A stretch of 64,000 nt of DNA, from positions 3,596,001-3,660,000 of the forward strand of contig CP048838.1 in the NCBI GenBank assembly GCA_012317185.1, written 5' to 3'. The position numbers and the translations under genes are program-made. How positions within the stretch are numbered: position 1 is the stretch's first letter; each line of letters begins with the position of its first letter. The DNA comes from [Clostridium] innocuum (GTDB lineage Bacteria > Bacillota_I > Bacilli_A > Erysipelotrichales > Erysipelotrichaceae). The notes below the pieces were generated by a model. It made no database searches. It worked only from the letters and a program-made list of their open reading frames with translations, and was not told the DNA's origin. This document shows, in pieces, positions 25,752-35,178 of the stretch.

Positions 25752-27656
25752 TTATTCTTTATCGTGCATATCCTCGCGATATACAGTAAATCCGTTTTTC
25801 CCTCTTACCTTTGTTTCATACAATGCCTGATCTGCCTTTTCATAAAGCGTTTCAAAATCAGTGCCATGCTTCGGAACCAGCGCAATCCCTATGCTGGCAG
25901 ACATATGCCAGGAAGCTGACTTCTTCTCACATTGCATCTCCATATTCTGTGAAAGGTCCTGTATACGCTTCATCAGCTGATCGAGCTGTTTATACTTGCA
26001 TAATACCACAAATTCATCTCCCCCAATTCTTCCCAGAATATCTGTTTTTCGGAAATGGGAGCGAATCGCTTTCGTAAATTCCTGAATACAGTAATCTCCG
26101 AAGGCATGTCCGAACCGATCATTCGCCTGCTTGAAATTATCTATATCAAAGATGAAAAACGCATAATGCTCATCATCAATGTTCTTCAGCTGCAACGATA
26201 TTGCTTCAATACACGCCTTTCTCGTATAGAAACCTGTCATATCATCAATGACGGCAAGACGCTCCTTCATCTTTTCATCATCTATGTTTTTCCGATATGT
26301 GAACATATGAATGCAATCATCCTGCGCAGACAGAAAGATATACGCATCTATCCGCATCCAGAAATAATCACTTCCATCTTGTGAAATCATAAAATCGTAT
26401 TGCAGATGATTATTGCCTGCTTCAAATTCCCGTATAACATTTTTCGGAGTAAACAGAGTAACATAGCCGTCTCTAAATTCCTTTTTGATCTGCTTTTCCG
26501 CAATCATTGCCAATCCTTCGTCGTAAGGCAGCCCTTTCGCGCCCAGACTGTCGAAATAATTTGCTGTACGCTCTCCGACATAACTGTTTCTGGTAATATT
26601 CAATTCATAGATATTGTCGTAAAGCTCTTCTGTCGCTGTTCTGAAAATCGCCTGTTTTTCTTCCATCAAAGCGGTAATCTGCCGGTTAAAGCTTCGGATA
26701 ACCAGCGTTATAATGCCAAGAACAATAAGTATGATGATAAGCATCATACATGCAATTTTCAGAATCTGCAGGTGCATCGCATTCAATAGTACACCTGTAT
26801 CCTGCTGAACAATCAGATGCCAGGACAGTTCCGGTATATAGCAAGCCACCACATAGCTTTGTTGTACATCATGCTTTGTCCACAATTCAAGATTATTCTG
26901 TTCATCCTTCCATGCCTGTATGGATTCTCTAACATCCTGCTGGTTGTATTTTTCAAACCAGTCCACCTGCTCATAGCCACTGTTATCGGTTGAAATTTCT
27001 ATATTCCCTGCGGAATTGATGAGGTATGCATTTACATTATACTTTTTTTCATATTCCCCCAACAGTTCCTTCAAATGCTGTAGACGAATGCCGACACCGA
27101 CAATTCCAATCGTCTTGTTATGCTCATCTGTAATCTTACAATTTACAAACACTGTGATTTCATTGCTTGCTCCTTCCACCTCATCATTGTCAACATTAAG
27201 CGCATACTCATCCCTGCTGTACAGCAGATCATAATACCATTCATTTTCTCTGCTCTCCTTGGTTATCACACGATCCAAACCGCGGTAACTATAATATCTG
27301 CCGGATTCTGTAGAAACAAGAAATACGGAATCAAAGCTGTATTTTTCTTTATAGACATTTAAATACTCCCGTAGTGTTTCTATATAGCTTTGCTCAGTGA
27401 ATTGCTCCTGCTCTTTTTCCAAATGATCCTTTAAAAAGCTGTCGTGTGCCATCGTCAAAGAGATATTGACGGGGCGTGTGAACATGGATGTCAGCTGATA
27501 ATAGATACCTTCTGATGTAAGAGTTGAGACATGTTCTATAGTATTAAGTGAGCTTTGATAGTTTGCCTGGTATCCGAAGAAGGCTGTTAACATGAAACCG
27601 ATAATCAACACAAAACCTATTACTATATTCGTTTTAAACAAACTATTACTTTTCAT
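25752..27656 (-). CDS. Membrane diguanylate cyclase with extracellular sensor (dCache-like) and GGDEF domain
   Basis: Makes cyclic di-GMP in response to an outside signal. A first membrane segment (about 9-31) is followed by a large extracellular sensor (about 32-280, Cache-like with TIGIVGVGIRLQHL), a second membrane segment (about 288-310), a PAS-like part (about 330-450) and a GGDEF domain (about 465-625). The active motif RIGGDEFVVL is intact, with an RKTD inhibitory I-site in the usual place before it. The start has GAGGGAG. TATAAT with a TG extension is at 27708-27715. An EAL gene lies 622 bases away, divergent. Confidence 0.93.
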   Translation of the reverse strand: MKSNSLFKTNIVIGFVLIIGFMLTAFFGYQANYQSSLNTIEHVSTLTSEGIYYQLTSMFTRPVNISLTMAHDSFLKDHLEKEQEQFTEQSYIETLREYLNVYKEKYSFDSVFLVSTESGRYYSYRGLDRVITKESRENEWYYDLLYSRDEYALNVDNDEVEGASNEITVFVNCKITDEHNKTIGIVGVGIRLQHLKELLGEYEKKYNVNAYLINSAGNIEISTDNSGYEQVDWFEKYNQQDVRESIQAWKDEQNNLELWTKHDVQQSYVVACYIPELSWHLIVQQDTGVLLNAMHLQILKIACMMLIIILIVLGIITLVIRSFNRQITALMEEKQAIFRTATEELYDNIYELNITRNSYVGERTANYFDSLGAKGLPYDEGLAMIAEKQIKKEFRDGYVTLFTPKNVIREFEAGNNHLQYDFMISQDGSDYFWMRIDAYIFLSAQDDCIHMFTYRKNIDDEKMKERLAVIDDMTGFYTRKACIEAISLQLKNIDDEHYAFFIFDIDNFKQANDRFGHAFGDYCIQEFTKAIRSHFRKTDILGRIGGDEFVVLCKYKQLDQLMKRIQDLSQNMEMQCEKKSASWHMSASIGIALVPKHGTDFETLYEKADQALYETKVRGKNGFTVYREDMHDKE

Positions 27657-28242
27657 TGCACTCCCTCATTCCATTCCTGCGATTGTATAAATGCTGTCTT
27701 TTTTAAAATTATATCACTAAGCAAGTCAATATTATTTGAAAAATATAATGTTTATTTATTTTTTCTGAATAATATTACATTTGGCTAAGCAAAAAGGACT
27801 CTCGTGTGATGAAATCAAGTAGTCATATAGGCATAGAGAATATGAATATAAGACAATATGCTAAGCATCATAGATGACTAGTATAAGAAATGGATACCTT
27901 GCATAGTCTCGTAGTAATATCATTCTTCCGATTTTACGATTTTATTCTTTTATTACAGCAAGCTGACTTCCGAGATTTAACAAGGCAAACTGTAAAAGCG
28001 CAGCTATTTAAGCCGGCAATGCGACCAATGCTATAACATGGCAGGTTTGAGTAAAAAATCTACATCAGCTCAACGCACGATATGCAGAAATTGGTATAGC
28101 AGAGAAATAAAAATGCAGGCATTCGATATCGGATCAGCTGCGAAAGTTAATTTTCACAAAATCCAGAGCAGCTCCTAATAACCATTTATTAAATATTACA
28201 TTTTCTATGATAAGTAATTGTAAAAAATAAATCGGTACGTGT
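27657..28242. other. Intergenic region between divergent c-di-GMP genes
   Basis: Holds the extended -10 promoter TGATATAAT of the cyclase gene (27708-27715, minus). No convincing gene. At 27981-28054 GGCAAACTG and GGCAGGTTTG loosely recall a c-di-GMP-I riboswitch, but the conserved core is missing. Confidence 0.45.
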
Positions 28243-28248
28243 TATAAT
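28241..28248 (+). promoter_or_regulatory. Extended -10 promoter of the EAL gene
   Basis: TGTTATAAT pattern with TATAAT at 28243-28248; the -35 is weak (TTGTAA at 28218-28223, 19-base spacer). The leader is only about 25 bases. Confidence 0.6.
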
Positions 28249-28278
28249 ACTGTATAGCAAAGGAAGGAGCACTGGCAT

Positions 28279-29595
28279 ATGAAGCAAACCACAATACCCC
28301 CGGCGCAGAGAGATTTCCTTACAGATGGCGGCGATGAGCAATGGCTGAAGGAGCGCTTTGATGCACTTGTTCCCCAACGCTATCCATCCTATGTCTTTGT
28401 CGATATGAATATCAAACGATTTCAGTATATAAATAATAAACACGGAAGAAAACGTGCAGATGCCGCATTGAAGCATCTTTACGAAATTGCTTCTCAGTTT
28501 TTAAAGGATGATGAGTATATTGCAAGAGTATGCAACGACGATTATAATCTGTTATTGCATTACTGTGATATGGATATCCTTATAAAGGAATTTCTGGTAC
28601 CGCTGGTGGATGCTGTGTTTGATGATCCCGACGAAATCTTTTATCACAATATATATCTTTCATTTGGATTCTATTTTCTTGAACAAACGCCCTGCAGCTT
28701 TTATGAGGCGCAGAACAAAGCGCAAATCACAAGAAAGAAGTGTCCGCATCTCCAACGGCGCACCTTTTCCTATGATATCTATCATTCAGAGTTATACAAA
28801 GATTTCATGCGGTTCCATGAAACGGCGGATCGCGTTACGCAGGCTCGTTTTAAAAAGGAATTTATTCCGTATATTCAACCGAAAATCCGCTTATGTGATG
28901 AAGCAATCGTAGGTGGAGAGGTCCTGTTGCGCTGGAAAACCGCTGATGGCTGCCTGATTCCGTTATCCTCCTTTCTTCCTGTTCTCAACGCAAACGGAGA
29001 TATCTATCTGGTGGATTTGAATCTGTTTGATACGGTTTGTTCCTATATACAGACAGCCCAGAAAAATGGAGAGCCGGTAGTGCCGATGAGCTTCAATATC
29101 ACGAATACTTCCCTGTTTGATGAAGATTTTCTGCATGACTACCTTGACATATACAGCAAATATCAAATCAGTGAACAGTTAATCGAATTTGAGTTTATGG
29201 AAAATATTCGCTTTGACTATTATGATCAGGTCAAGGAAATGATAGTCGCTTTTAAGAAACGGGGATTCACCTGTTCGCTCGACGATTTCGGCAGCGGCTA
29301 TTCCTCCTTTAACATTTTGCTTGAAAACCTGGTAGATGTCCTGAAAATTGACAAGATGTTTTTCGATAAACCGCTGAATCACAAACATCAGGAAGTCATT
29401 ACCCACATCGTGAACATGGCGCATACACTGGGAATGAAGGTCTTGGCCGAGGGCATTGAAACAAAGGAATACGTTGATTTCCTAAAAAGCATCGGCTGTG
29501 ACTATGTACAGGGGTATTACTATTACCGTCCGATGCCGCTGCATGAATTTCAAAATCTATTGAAAAAGGACAAGCATCGCAGTCAAACAACCTAG
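28279..29595 (+). CDS. EAL-domain c-di-GMP phosphodiesterase with degenerate GGDEF domain
   Basis: Breaks down cyclic di-GMP. N-terminal residues about 1-165 are a GGDEF-like fold whose signature is changed to CNDDYN, so it should not make c-di-GMP. The EAL domain (about 185-430) keeps its metal and catalytic residues: GGEVLLRW, NITNTS, FEFMEN, LDDFGSGYSS, LKIDKMFF, AEGIET and CDYVQGYYY. It should be an active phosphodiesterase. No membrane segment. Ribosome site AAGGAGC. It probably balances the cyclase encoded divergently. Confidence 0.92.
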   Translation: MKQTTIPPAQRDFLTDGGDEQWLKERFDALVPQRYPSYVFVDMNIKRFQYINNKHGRKRADAALKHLYEIASQFLKDDEYIARVCNDDYNLLLHYCDMDILIKEFLVPLVDAVFDDPDEIFYHNIYLSFGFYFLEQTPCSFYEAQNKAQITRKKCPHLQRRTFSYDIYHSELYKDFMRFHETADRVTQARFKKEFIPYIQPKIRLCDEAIVGGEVLLRWKTADGCLIPLSSFLPVLNANGDIYLVDLNLFDTVCSYIQTAQKNGEPVVPMSFNITNTSLFDEDFLHDYLDIYSKYQISEQLIEFEFMENIRFDYYDQVKEMIVAFKKRGFTCSLDDFGSGYSSFNILLENLVDVLKIDKMFFDKPLNHKHQEVITHIVNMAHTLGMKVLAEGIETKEYVDFLKSIGCDYVQGYYYYRPMPLHEFQNLLKKDKHRSQTT

Positions 29596-29601
29596 ACGAA
29601 A

Positions 29602-29630
29602 AAAATACACCTTATCACGGGTGTATTTTT
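29602..29630 (+). terminator. Terminator after the EAL gene
   Basis: AAAATACACC and GGTGTATTTT form the stem; T on one side and A on the other, so it could work in both directions. Confidence 0.85.
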
Positions 29631-29783
29631 GTATATCTTATGAATGGAATACTCCCCTTTAAAGCTTCAGAGAGCTTCATTTTCTCCAATTCACTCAATA
29701 ATGTGAGGCTGACAATTACGAACCTGTGATGCTGTACTGTCAACTCACGCTATTCCATAAGAGCGATACCGTTGGCTTGCCAA

Positions 29784-30266
29784 TCAATTCAAGTAGGATT
29801 TCCAGATTCCTAGTTCCCGCTCTGCGCTTTCGTGAGAATCCGATGCATGAATCACATTGTTCACAAGCCGTACAGCTGCGGATGCCTTGTCATAGCTGTC
29901 ATTGCTGTATTTTCCGCGAAGTGTATCTGCGCCTGCTTCCTGTGGATTCGTCTTTCCGGCAAGCGTCCTTGTCAGGGTGATGATATCTTCCTCCCCCTCA
30001 TAGCTTACCTCCATTGGCATAATGGAATGCGGCCCGTCATAATAAAAGGAATTGAATAGTTTTCCCGGGAAATTAAAATCCTTACTCATGGAATCAATCA
30101 CACCTGCATAATGATCAATCAGTGTTTTCATTACCTCCATAGTAACCGTGATCGTACAGCTTTTCTCAATCTCAAGACCATGTGCGCGAAGTTCATCCAA
30201 AACCTCCCGGACATGTCCGCTCTCAAATGCATCCGGCTTCAGCATCATAAATGTTTTCTGTTTCAT
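29784..30266 (-). CDS. ndk: Nucleoside-diphosphate kinase
   Basis: Moves phosphate from ATP to other NDPs through a phosphohistidine. The N-terminal QKTFMMLKPDAFESG and the catalytic NVIHASDSHESAERE (His near residue 139) are intact. At 160 residues it is longer than the usual 135-150, with extra sequence around YDKASAAVRLV before the active site. ATG 30266 follows AGGAGGTCACTT; an upstream in-frame ATG overlaps other sequence with no site. It stands alone. Confidence 0.92.
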   Translation of the reverse strand: MKQKTFMMLKPDAFESGHVREVLDELRAHGLEIEKSCTITVTMEVMKTLIDHYAGVIDSMSKDFNFPGKLFNSFYYDGPHSIMPMEVSYEGEEDIITLTRTLAGKTNPQEAGADTLRGKYSNDSYDKASAAVRLVNNVIHASDSHESAERELGIWKSYLN

Positions 30267-30354
30267 AAGTGACCTCCTGTTTTCATTAGTATACACCATT
30301 TCACTGCATTATGGATAACTATCTCCCATATCTATCAAATCGTGGGACGCATAC

Positions 30355-31197
30355 CTAGTGAGCATGAATATGAGAAATAAGCTCTGCAATGATTTCAACG
30401 CGGTTAAACGGTGTAATCAGATAGTACCCGTCAACATACGCACGCATTGCATCTATGGTCTGACAGCTGATGGTAACTGCCAGCCGTTGTGCCTCTTCTC
30501 TGCTTGTTCCCTCATATCGTGCAACGATTTCCTCATCCACTTCAATTCCGGAGATTTCATTGTTCATATACACGGCATTGCGATGTGATACTATAGGAAG
30601 CACACCTCCCAGCAGATAGGCATTCAGCGCTGTTCTTGCACGCTTAAGATTTATAAGAGCCTGCTGAGAATGTACGGGCTGTGTCAGAAAGCCTTCCATC
30701 CCCTGTTCCGCCTTTCGCTTTGCCTTCGCCAGCTCTGCTTCAAAATTAACCGCGTTCAGATTCAGAGCGCCGAACACCATGAAGGGATTGGAAAACATCG
30801 TTTCATTCAAATCCCGGATATAGCCTGCCAGAATCTGCGAATTGAAATTGAACACGCCCTTGACCTCCTGACGGTCCTCGCTGGGGATCGGATCACCGGT
30901 AACCACCAGCACATTGCTGATCCCTTCGATCTGCAGACCGAACAGCAGTGCTTTCGTGGCATTGATATTGCGGTCACGGCAGGTCATGTGCGGTATGATA
31001 TCCAGAGCGAGCTCACGATGCAGCTTGCATGCCAGCAAAGAGCTGTCCACCCGTGCACGGGCAATCGGGCAATCTGCGATGGTAACAGCATCCACACCCG
31101 CTTCCTTCAGAAATTCCGCATTATTCATAAAGCGTTCTATCTCACAGTTCGCCGGTGGATCAAATTCTACCGCAATGATGGACTGATGCTTCTGCAA
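30355..31197 (-). CDS. Methylenetetrahydrofolate reductase (MTHFR) reading frame, likely C-terminal half of a YitJ-type fusion
   Basis: MetF-type TIM-barrel enzyme making 5-methyl-THF for methionine synthase. Seen: IAVEFDPPANCEIERF, VTIADCPIARAR, IIPHMTCRDRN, NVLVVTGDPIP and GFLTQPVHS. The frame has no ATG start; the first candidate is a TTG at 31197 with a poor ribosome site. The typical linker NPLRRKLQKHQS lies in this same frame and extends upstream past 31197, overlapping the end of the homocysteine methyltransferase gene. One extra A in the A6 tract (31233-31238) would fuse the two into one protein of about 587 residues, as in B. subtilis YitJ. Confidence 0.85.
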   Translation of the reverse strand: MQKHQSIIAVEFDPPANCEIERFMNNAEFLKEAGVDAVTIADCPIARARVDSSLLACKLHRELALDIIPHMTCRDRNINATKALLFGLQIEGISNVLVVTGDPIPSEDRQEVKGVFNFNSQILAGYIRDLNETMFSNPFMVFGALNLNAVNFEAELAKAKRKAEQGMEGFLTQPVHSQQALINLKRARTALNAYLLGGVLPIVSHRNAVYMNNEISGIEVDEEIVARYEGTSREEAQRLAVTISCQTIDAMRAYVDGYYLITPFNRVEIIAELISHIHAH

Positions 31198-32117
31198 CTT
31201 TCTGCGCAGCGGATTGCGGTCCTCCTGTACGATTTTTTCAGTGCTTGTGATGGCTGTGTCGTCTTTTGCACTCCGTCCTGTACCATGAGTGCTTCTTTTA
31301 GTTTCTGAATATAGACCGGTGTTGTACCGCAGCAGCCGCCTAGCAGCTTTGCGCCCTTTTGCCAGATTTGCTTCATTTCCCCCGCAAAATAGGAAGAGCT
31401 GTCTCTGAAATAGGTTCGGTTGGCCAGAATGGTTGGATATCCGGCATTAGGCATAATCAGAATCGGCTTTATCGTTCGGTCAATGGAATCCAGAAGTCGC
31501 TTCATATGCATCGGTCCGCATACACAGTTTAGTCCGCAGGCATCCACATCATCATCCTCCAGACAATCCTGCAGAAGCCGGTTCATCGCGATTCCCTGAC
31601 GGCTGTATCCATCTGCAGTTACTGCAAAGGATACAACGATGCAGGCATGCGGACAGCGCTCCTTGATATACGAGGTCACAAGCCGCAGCTCATGGGTATT
31701 CAGAAAAGTTTCAAACAAAAAGCAGTCTGCCCCTTCTTCGAGAAAAACATCCGCTATTCGCTGATACTGCGCAGCCACAGAAACGTTTTTCTGTTCCATG
31801 ATCGGGCCGATATCCGCGAATACCCTCGCCCTGCCTTGTGCGGCGTCTCTGGCTATGTGATAGCCTTCCTGCAGGATTCGCTGTATCATATCCCAGCTGC
31901 ATTCCAGGTGCTGCTCGTTTGCTGAAAAGGTATTTGTCTTAATGGCATCTGCCCCCGCTTCAATGTATTCCTGATGGATCGCGGCAACCCGTTCAGGATG
32001 ATTCAGATTGGCAAGCTCACAGGGCTCCTGATCATCCTCATACTTCTGTGCATAATATGTGCCAAACGCTCCGTCAAACAGGAAATATCCCTGTTCTTTT
32101 AACAGCTCTGTTATCAT
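31167..32117 (-). CDS. Homocysteine S-methyltransferase domain protein (N-terminal half of a YitJ-like enzyme)
   Basis: Moves a methyl group to homocysteine. The DGAFGTYYAQ start, the TNTFSAN block and the zinc cysteines in GLNC (about residue 203) and GGCCGTTP (about 269) are intact. The last roughly 25 residues (KKSYRRTAIRCAESCRS) do not look like the family and begin at the A6 tract, which supports a frameshift there. ATG 32117 overlaps the metH stop by four bases (ATGA) and has GGGAGGTG upstream. It is the third gene of the T-box methionine operon. Confidence 0.88.
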   Translation of the reverse strand: MITELLKEQGYFLFDGAFGTYYAQKYEDDQEPCELANLNHPERVAAIHQEYIEAGADAIKTNTFSANEQHLECSWDMIQRILQEGYHIARDAAQGRARVFADIGPIMEQKNVSVAAQYQRIADVFLEEGADCFLFETFLNTHELRLVTSYIKERCPHACIVVSFAVTADGYSRQGIAMNRLLQDCLEDDDVDACGLNCVCGPMHMKRLLDSIDRTIKPILIMPNAGYPTILANRTYFRDSSSYFAGEMKQIWQKGAKLLGGCCGTTPVYIQKLKEALMVQDGVQKTTQPSQALKKSYRRTAIRCAESCRSISPSLR

Positions 32118-34474
32118 CCCAGCACCTCCCTTGCGATATCCGCACTTTCCTTAGCATCCTTTGCGTAATAATCCGCATGAATCTGCTTAGCATATTCCGG
32201 TGAGACAACAGCGCCTCCCACCATGATTTTACAGTCATGTCCGCTTTCATGCAGTGCTGTTATCGTATCCTCCATAGACTTCAAGGTTGTTGTCATCAAT
32301 GCACTCAGCCCGATCAGACGCACCTGTTCCTTTATCGCCGTTTCCACCACTGCCTCTACCGCTACATCCTTTCCCAGATCGAATACCTGATAACCGTAGT
32401 TCTCTAGCACAACCTTCACGATATTCTTTCCGATATCATGGACATCCCCCTTGACGGTTGCCAGGATAATCTTCCCTTTCGATATGGATTCCAGACCGCT
32501 GGACTGCATATGCTTTCGTATTTCTTCGAAAGCGCACTGAGAAGCCGTCGCAGCATTGATCAGCTGGGGTAGGTAGATTTCCTTTTTTTCATAGCGGCTT
32601 CCCACGGCATCCAGTGCCGGAATCAGATGCTCATTCACGATCTGCAGAGGTTCCTTCATTTTCAAAAGCTCACAGCATTGATGACGGGTTTCCTCTTTCA
32701 GCCCGTGCATGATGCTGTCCTCAATATTTGCCTGAGAAGAGGCAGAAGCAGGCTTCATCTCTGCCTTTTTCTGCTGTGCATATATGCGGATATACTCCTG
32801 TGAATCAATATCAATCCCATACAGCACGCGATAGCTGCGCACAGCATCCATCATCGCTGTCTGATTCGGATTCATGATTGGCATACTCAATCCTGCCTGC
32901 ATAGCCATTGTAAGAAAATTCTGATTCAATGTAATACGGGATGGCAGTCCGAAGGATATGTTTGATACGCCAAGCACTGTGTGAACACCAAGCTGTGAGC
33001 GGATGTCTGTCAGGGCCTGCAGGGTTTCTCTGGCACCGCTTTGCTGAGCCGAAACCGTCAGGGTCAGACAGTCCAGAAACACCCTGTCTCTCGCGATACC
33101 ATACCGCTCTGCAGTTTCCACAATACGCGTTCCAATCACCAGACGTTCCCTAGCACTTTGCGGTATTCCGCCCTCATCCATGGTCAGTCCGACAACATTC
33201 GCTCCATATTTTTTTACAGATGGCAGTATGCGTTCCATAACACCGGCTTCTCCGTTTACAGAATTGACAATAGCGACACCGTTTACTGCACGGAGAGCAG
33301 CCTCAATCACATCCGGATCTGTGGAATCAATCTGCAGAGGAAGATCAATCACGGATTGCAGTTCCCCAATGACCTCCACCATCATCGCTTTTTCATCAAT
33401 GCCCGGAAGTCCGACATTCACATCCAGAATATCGGCGCCTCCTGCTACCTCTTCCATCGCAATCGCCAGAATCTCATCCATGCGGTGTTCCAGTAAAGCC
33501 GCCTTCATCCGTTTGTTTCCTGTTGGATTTATACGCTCGCCGATCACATGCACATCCTGTATATGAAGACATTTCGTCGGTGTGCATGCATAAGAGCCGC
33601 TGCGCTGTTTCCGCAGTGACAGATCAATGGTCTCCGGCAGTGTTTTCTTCAGTTCCCGTATAAACTGCGGCGTCGTACCGCAGCAGCCGCCTACGTAGGT
33701 GACAGGAAGCTTTGTAAAGGCTGTGAGCATTTGAGCGTATCCAGACGCATTAATGCTGTAGGTATTGGTGACTGGATCCGGCAGTCCTGCATTCGCCTTG
33801 ATGATAAGCGGCAGATTTGACATCGCTGCCAGCTCTTCGGCAATCGGCAGAATCTGATCCGGTCCCAGAGAACAGTTAATGCCGATGGCATCTGCCCCCA
33901 GCCCCTCTGCACACAATGCGAAGCTTGCTGTTGTACAGCCTGTAAAGGTGCGATGATCTGCCTCAAAGCTCATCGTCACGAATACCGGAAGCCTTGTATG
34001 CTCCTTCGCAGCAAGAATGGCTGCCTTTACTTCATACAGATCACTCATTGTTTCAAATACAATCAGGTCGGCACCGGCCTTTTCACCGACGATCACCTGC
34101 TCAGCGAACAGGTCATAGGCATCATCAAAAGGCAGATAACCGTTTGGTTCTAACAGTTCTCCGATCGGCCCGATGTCAAGTGCGACACGAACGCCGGGTT
34201 TACGCTTTGCTGCAGATTTTGCAAGCTGTACTGCGGTTGTGACAATTTCCTCCACGGTATACCGGGTCTTGGTGAGCTTTTTAGCATTCGCTCCGAAGGT
34301 ATTCGTATATATGATATCGCTGCCGCTGTCTATATAGGCAGCATGTATTTCTTCTATGATATTGCCGTGTTCCATCATAAAGATTTCCGGTGATGCCCCG
34401 GCTGGCAGACCGTTCGCCTGCAGCTGCGTCCCCATAGCACCATCCAGAAACAGGATTCTATCTTCAGTTTCCAC
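32114..34474 (-). CDS. metH: Cobalamin-dependent methionine synthase without reactivation domain
   Basis: Transfers methyl from methyl-THF to homocysteine through B12. Modules in order: homocysteine domain (about 1-290, GINCSLGP, GGCCGTTP), pterin domain (about 310-560, VIGERINPTGNKRM), B12 cap (about 600-680) and B12 domain with DVHDIG (about 700-786). The C-terminal SAM activation module is absent and is replaced by the gene just upstream. The start is GTG at 34474: GAGAGGT sits seven bases before it, while the longer frame overlaps the upstream gene further. It overlaps that gene by 11 bases. Length is 786 residues. Confidence 0.93.
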   Translation of the reverse strand: METEDRILFLDGAMGTQLQANGLPAGASPEIFMMEHGNIIEEIHAAYIDSGSDIIYTNTFGANAKKLTKTRYTVEEIVTTAVQLAKSAAKRKPGVRVALDIGPIGELLEPNGYLPFDDAYDLFAEQVIVGEKAGADLIVFETMSDLYEVKAAILAAKEHTRLPVFVTMSFEADHRTFTGCTTASFALCAEGLGADAIGINCSLGPDQILPIAEELAAMSNLPLIIKANAGLPDPVTNTYSINASGYAQMLTAFTKLPVTYVGGCCGTTPQFIRELKKTLPETIDLSLRKQRSGSYACTPTKCLHIQDVHVIGERINPTGNKRMKAALLEHRMDEILAIAMEEVAGGADILDVNVGLPGIDEKAMMVEVIGELQSVIDLPLQIDSTDPDVIEAALRAVNGVAIVNSVNGEAGVMERILPSVKKYGANVVGLTMDEGGIPQSARERLVIGTRIVETAERYGIARDRVFLDCLTLTVSAQQSGARETLQALTDIRSQLGVHTVLGVSNISFGLPSRITLNQNFLTMAMQAGLSMPIMNPNQTAMMDAVRSYRVLYGIDIDSQEYIRIYAQQKKAEMKPASASSQANIEDSIMHGLKEETRHQCCELLKMKEPLQIVNEHLIPALDAVGSRYEKKEIYLPQLINAATASQCAFEEIRKHMQSSGLESISKGKIILATVKGDVHDIGKNIVKVVLENYGYQVFDLGKDVAVEAVVETAIKEQVRLIGLSALMTTTLKSMEDTITALHESGHDCKIMVGGAVVSPEYAKQIHADYYAKDAKESADIAREVLG

Positions 34475-35123
34475 AAAAGTTACCTCTCTTTCGAAATTCA
34501 CACTGCTTTGCGAGAAGGCAGTGCCCGCAGCCGCGTAATACTGCCGGCTGTATACGATCCGCGATACCGATAATTGCCGTAACACTCTTCATCGGTACCA
34601 GCAGACTGCTTTCATTCACATGGAGTCCAATCCGTTTTTGAGCATCCAGCGCCTGGATAAAGCCGGCCTGCAGAGTGATTGGCAAATCACCATAGCCACA
34701 GGAATAGCGGTCTGTCAAATAAGGATAGTGTTCACGCAGCTCCTCCTGTACCTGATCACAGACTGCTTCAATGGCTGCACTGGCACAGCTGTCAAACAAA
34801 ACCGCCTTCATCATATCCTGCAGCTGCAGTTTTTTCATTTCCTTATCTATACGCGTGCCAAGGGTAGCTGCCATAAATATACAGGCATGGCTTTCCTGCA
34901 GCAGCCGTTTTATATCCTTCCCCGCAAGCTGCACATCACAGTCAAGAGGCTGATTATCGTGTAACTCAAATACGCGATACACAACACGCGGCTCACTAGA
35001 TTGCATGACAAGCGTTTTCATTTCCCTCAGTGCATGCAGTGTCTGTTCATCAGGAACAGCATCACCATATCCGAGAAAATGCAGTATTTCCTCCTCACTG
35101 ATATCCTTTAACTCTCTACGCAT
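34464..35123 (-). CDS. Methionine synthase reactivation-type protein (stand-alone, short form)
   Basis: A 219-residue protein in the place of the missing MetH activation module. Seen are EILHFLGYGD near the start, ACIFMAATLGTRIDKEM, DRYSCGYGDLPI (resembling the RxSxGYG SAM-binding region of the activation domain) and a C-terminal cysteine cluster CGHCLLAKQCEFRKRGNFC. It would use SAM to restore inactive B12 in MetH. ATG 35123 has AAGGAGG eight bases before it. First gene after the T-box; it overlaps metH by 11 bases. Confidence 0.85.
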   Translation of the reverse strand: MRRELKDISEEEILHFLGYGDAVPDEQTLHALREMKTLVMQSSEPRVVYRVFELHDNQPLDCDVQLAGKDIKRLLQESHACIFMAATLGTRIDKEMKKLQLQDMMKAVLFDSCASAAIEAVCDQVQEELREHYPYLTDRYSCGYGDLPITLQAGFIQALDAQKRIGLHVNESSLLVPMKSVTAIIGIADRIQPAVLRGCGHCLLAKQCEFRKRGNFCGN

Positions 35124-35147
35124 CTGTGCAGCCTCCTTATATATAAA

Positions 35148-35178
35148 TAAAAAAGCTCTCCTCCATAGGACGAAAGCT
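35148..35178 (-). terminator. T-box regulated terminator
   Basis: On the minus strand AGCTTTCGTCC pairs with GGAGGAGAGCT around a TAT loop, followed by six T. It competes with the antiterminator that contains AGGTGGTAACACG. Confidence 0.85.

Noticed and set aside
27981..28075. Possible c-di-GMP-I riboswitch before the EAL gene
   Set aside because: GGCAAAC and AAGCC recall the family, but the GGACGCAAAGC core and the closing stem are not present, and the EAL promoter lies downstream of it.
31195..31197. TTG as genuine start of the MTHFR gene
   Set aside because: Only a poor ribosome site is present, and family-typical residues continue upstream in the same frame, so a broken fusion explains it better.
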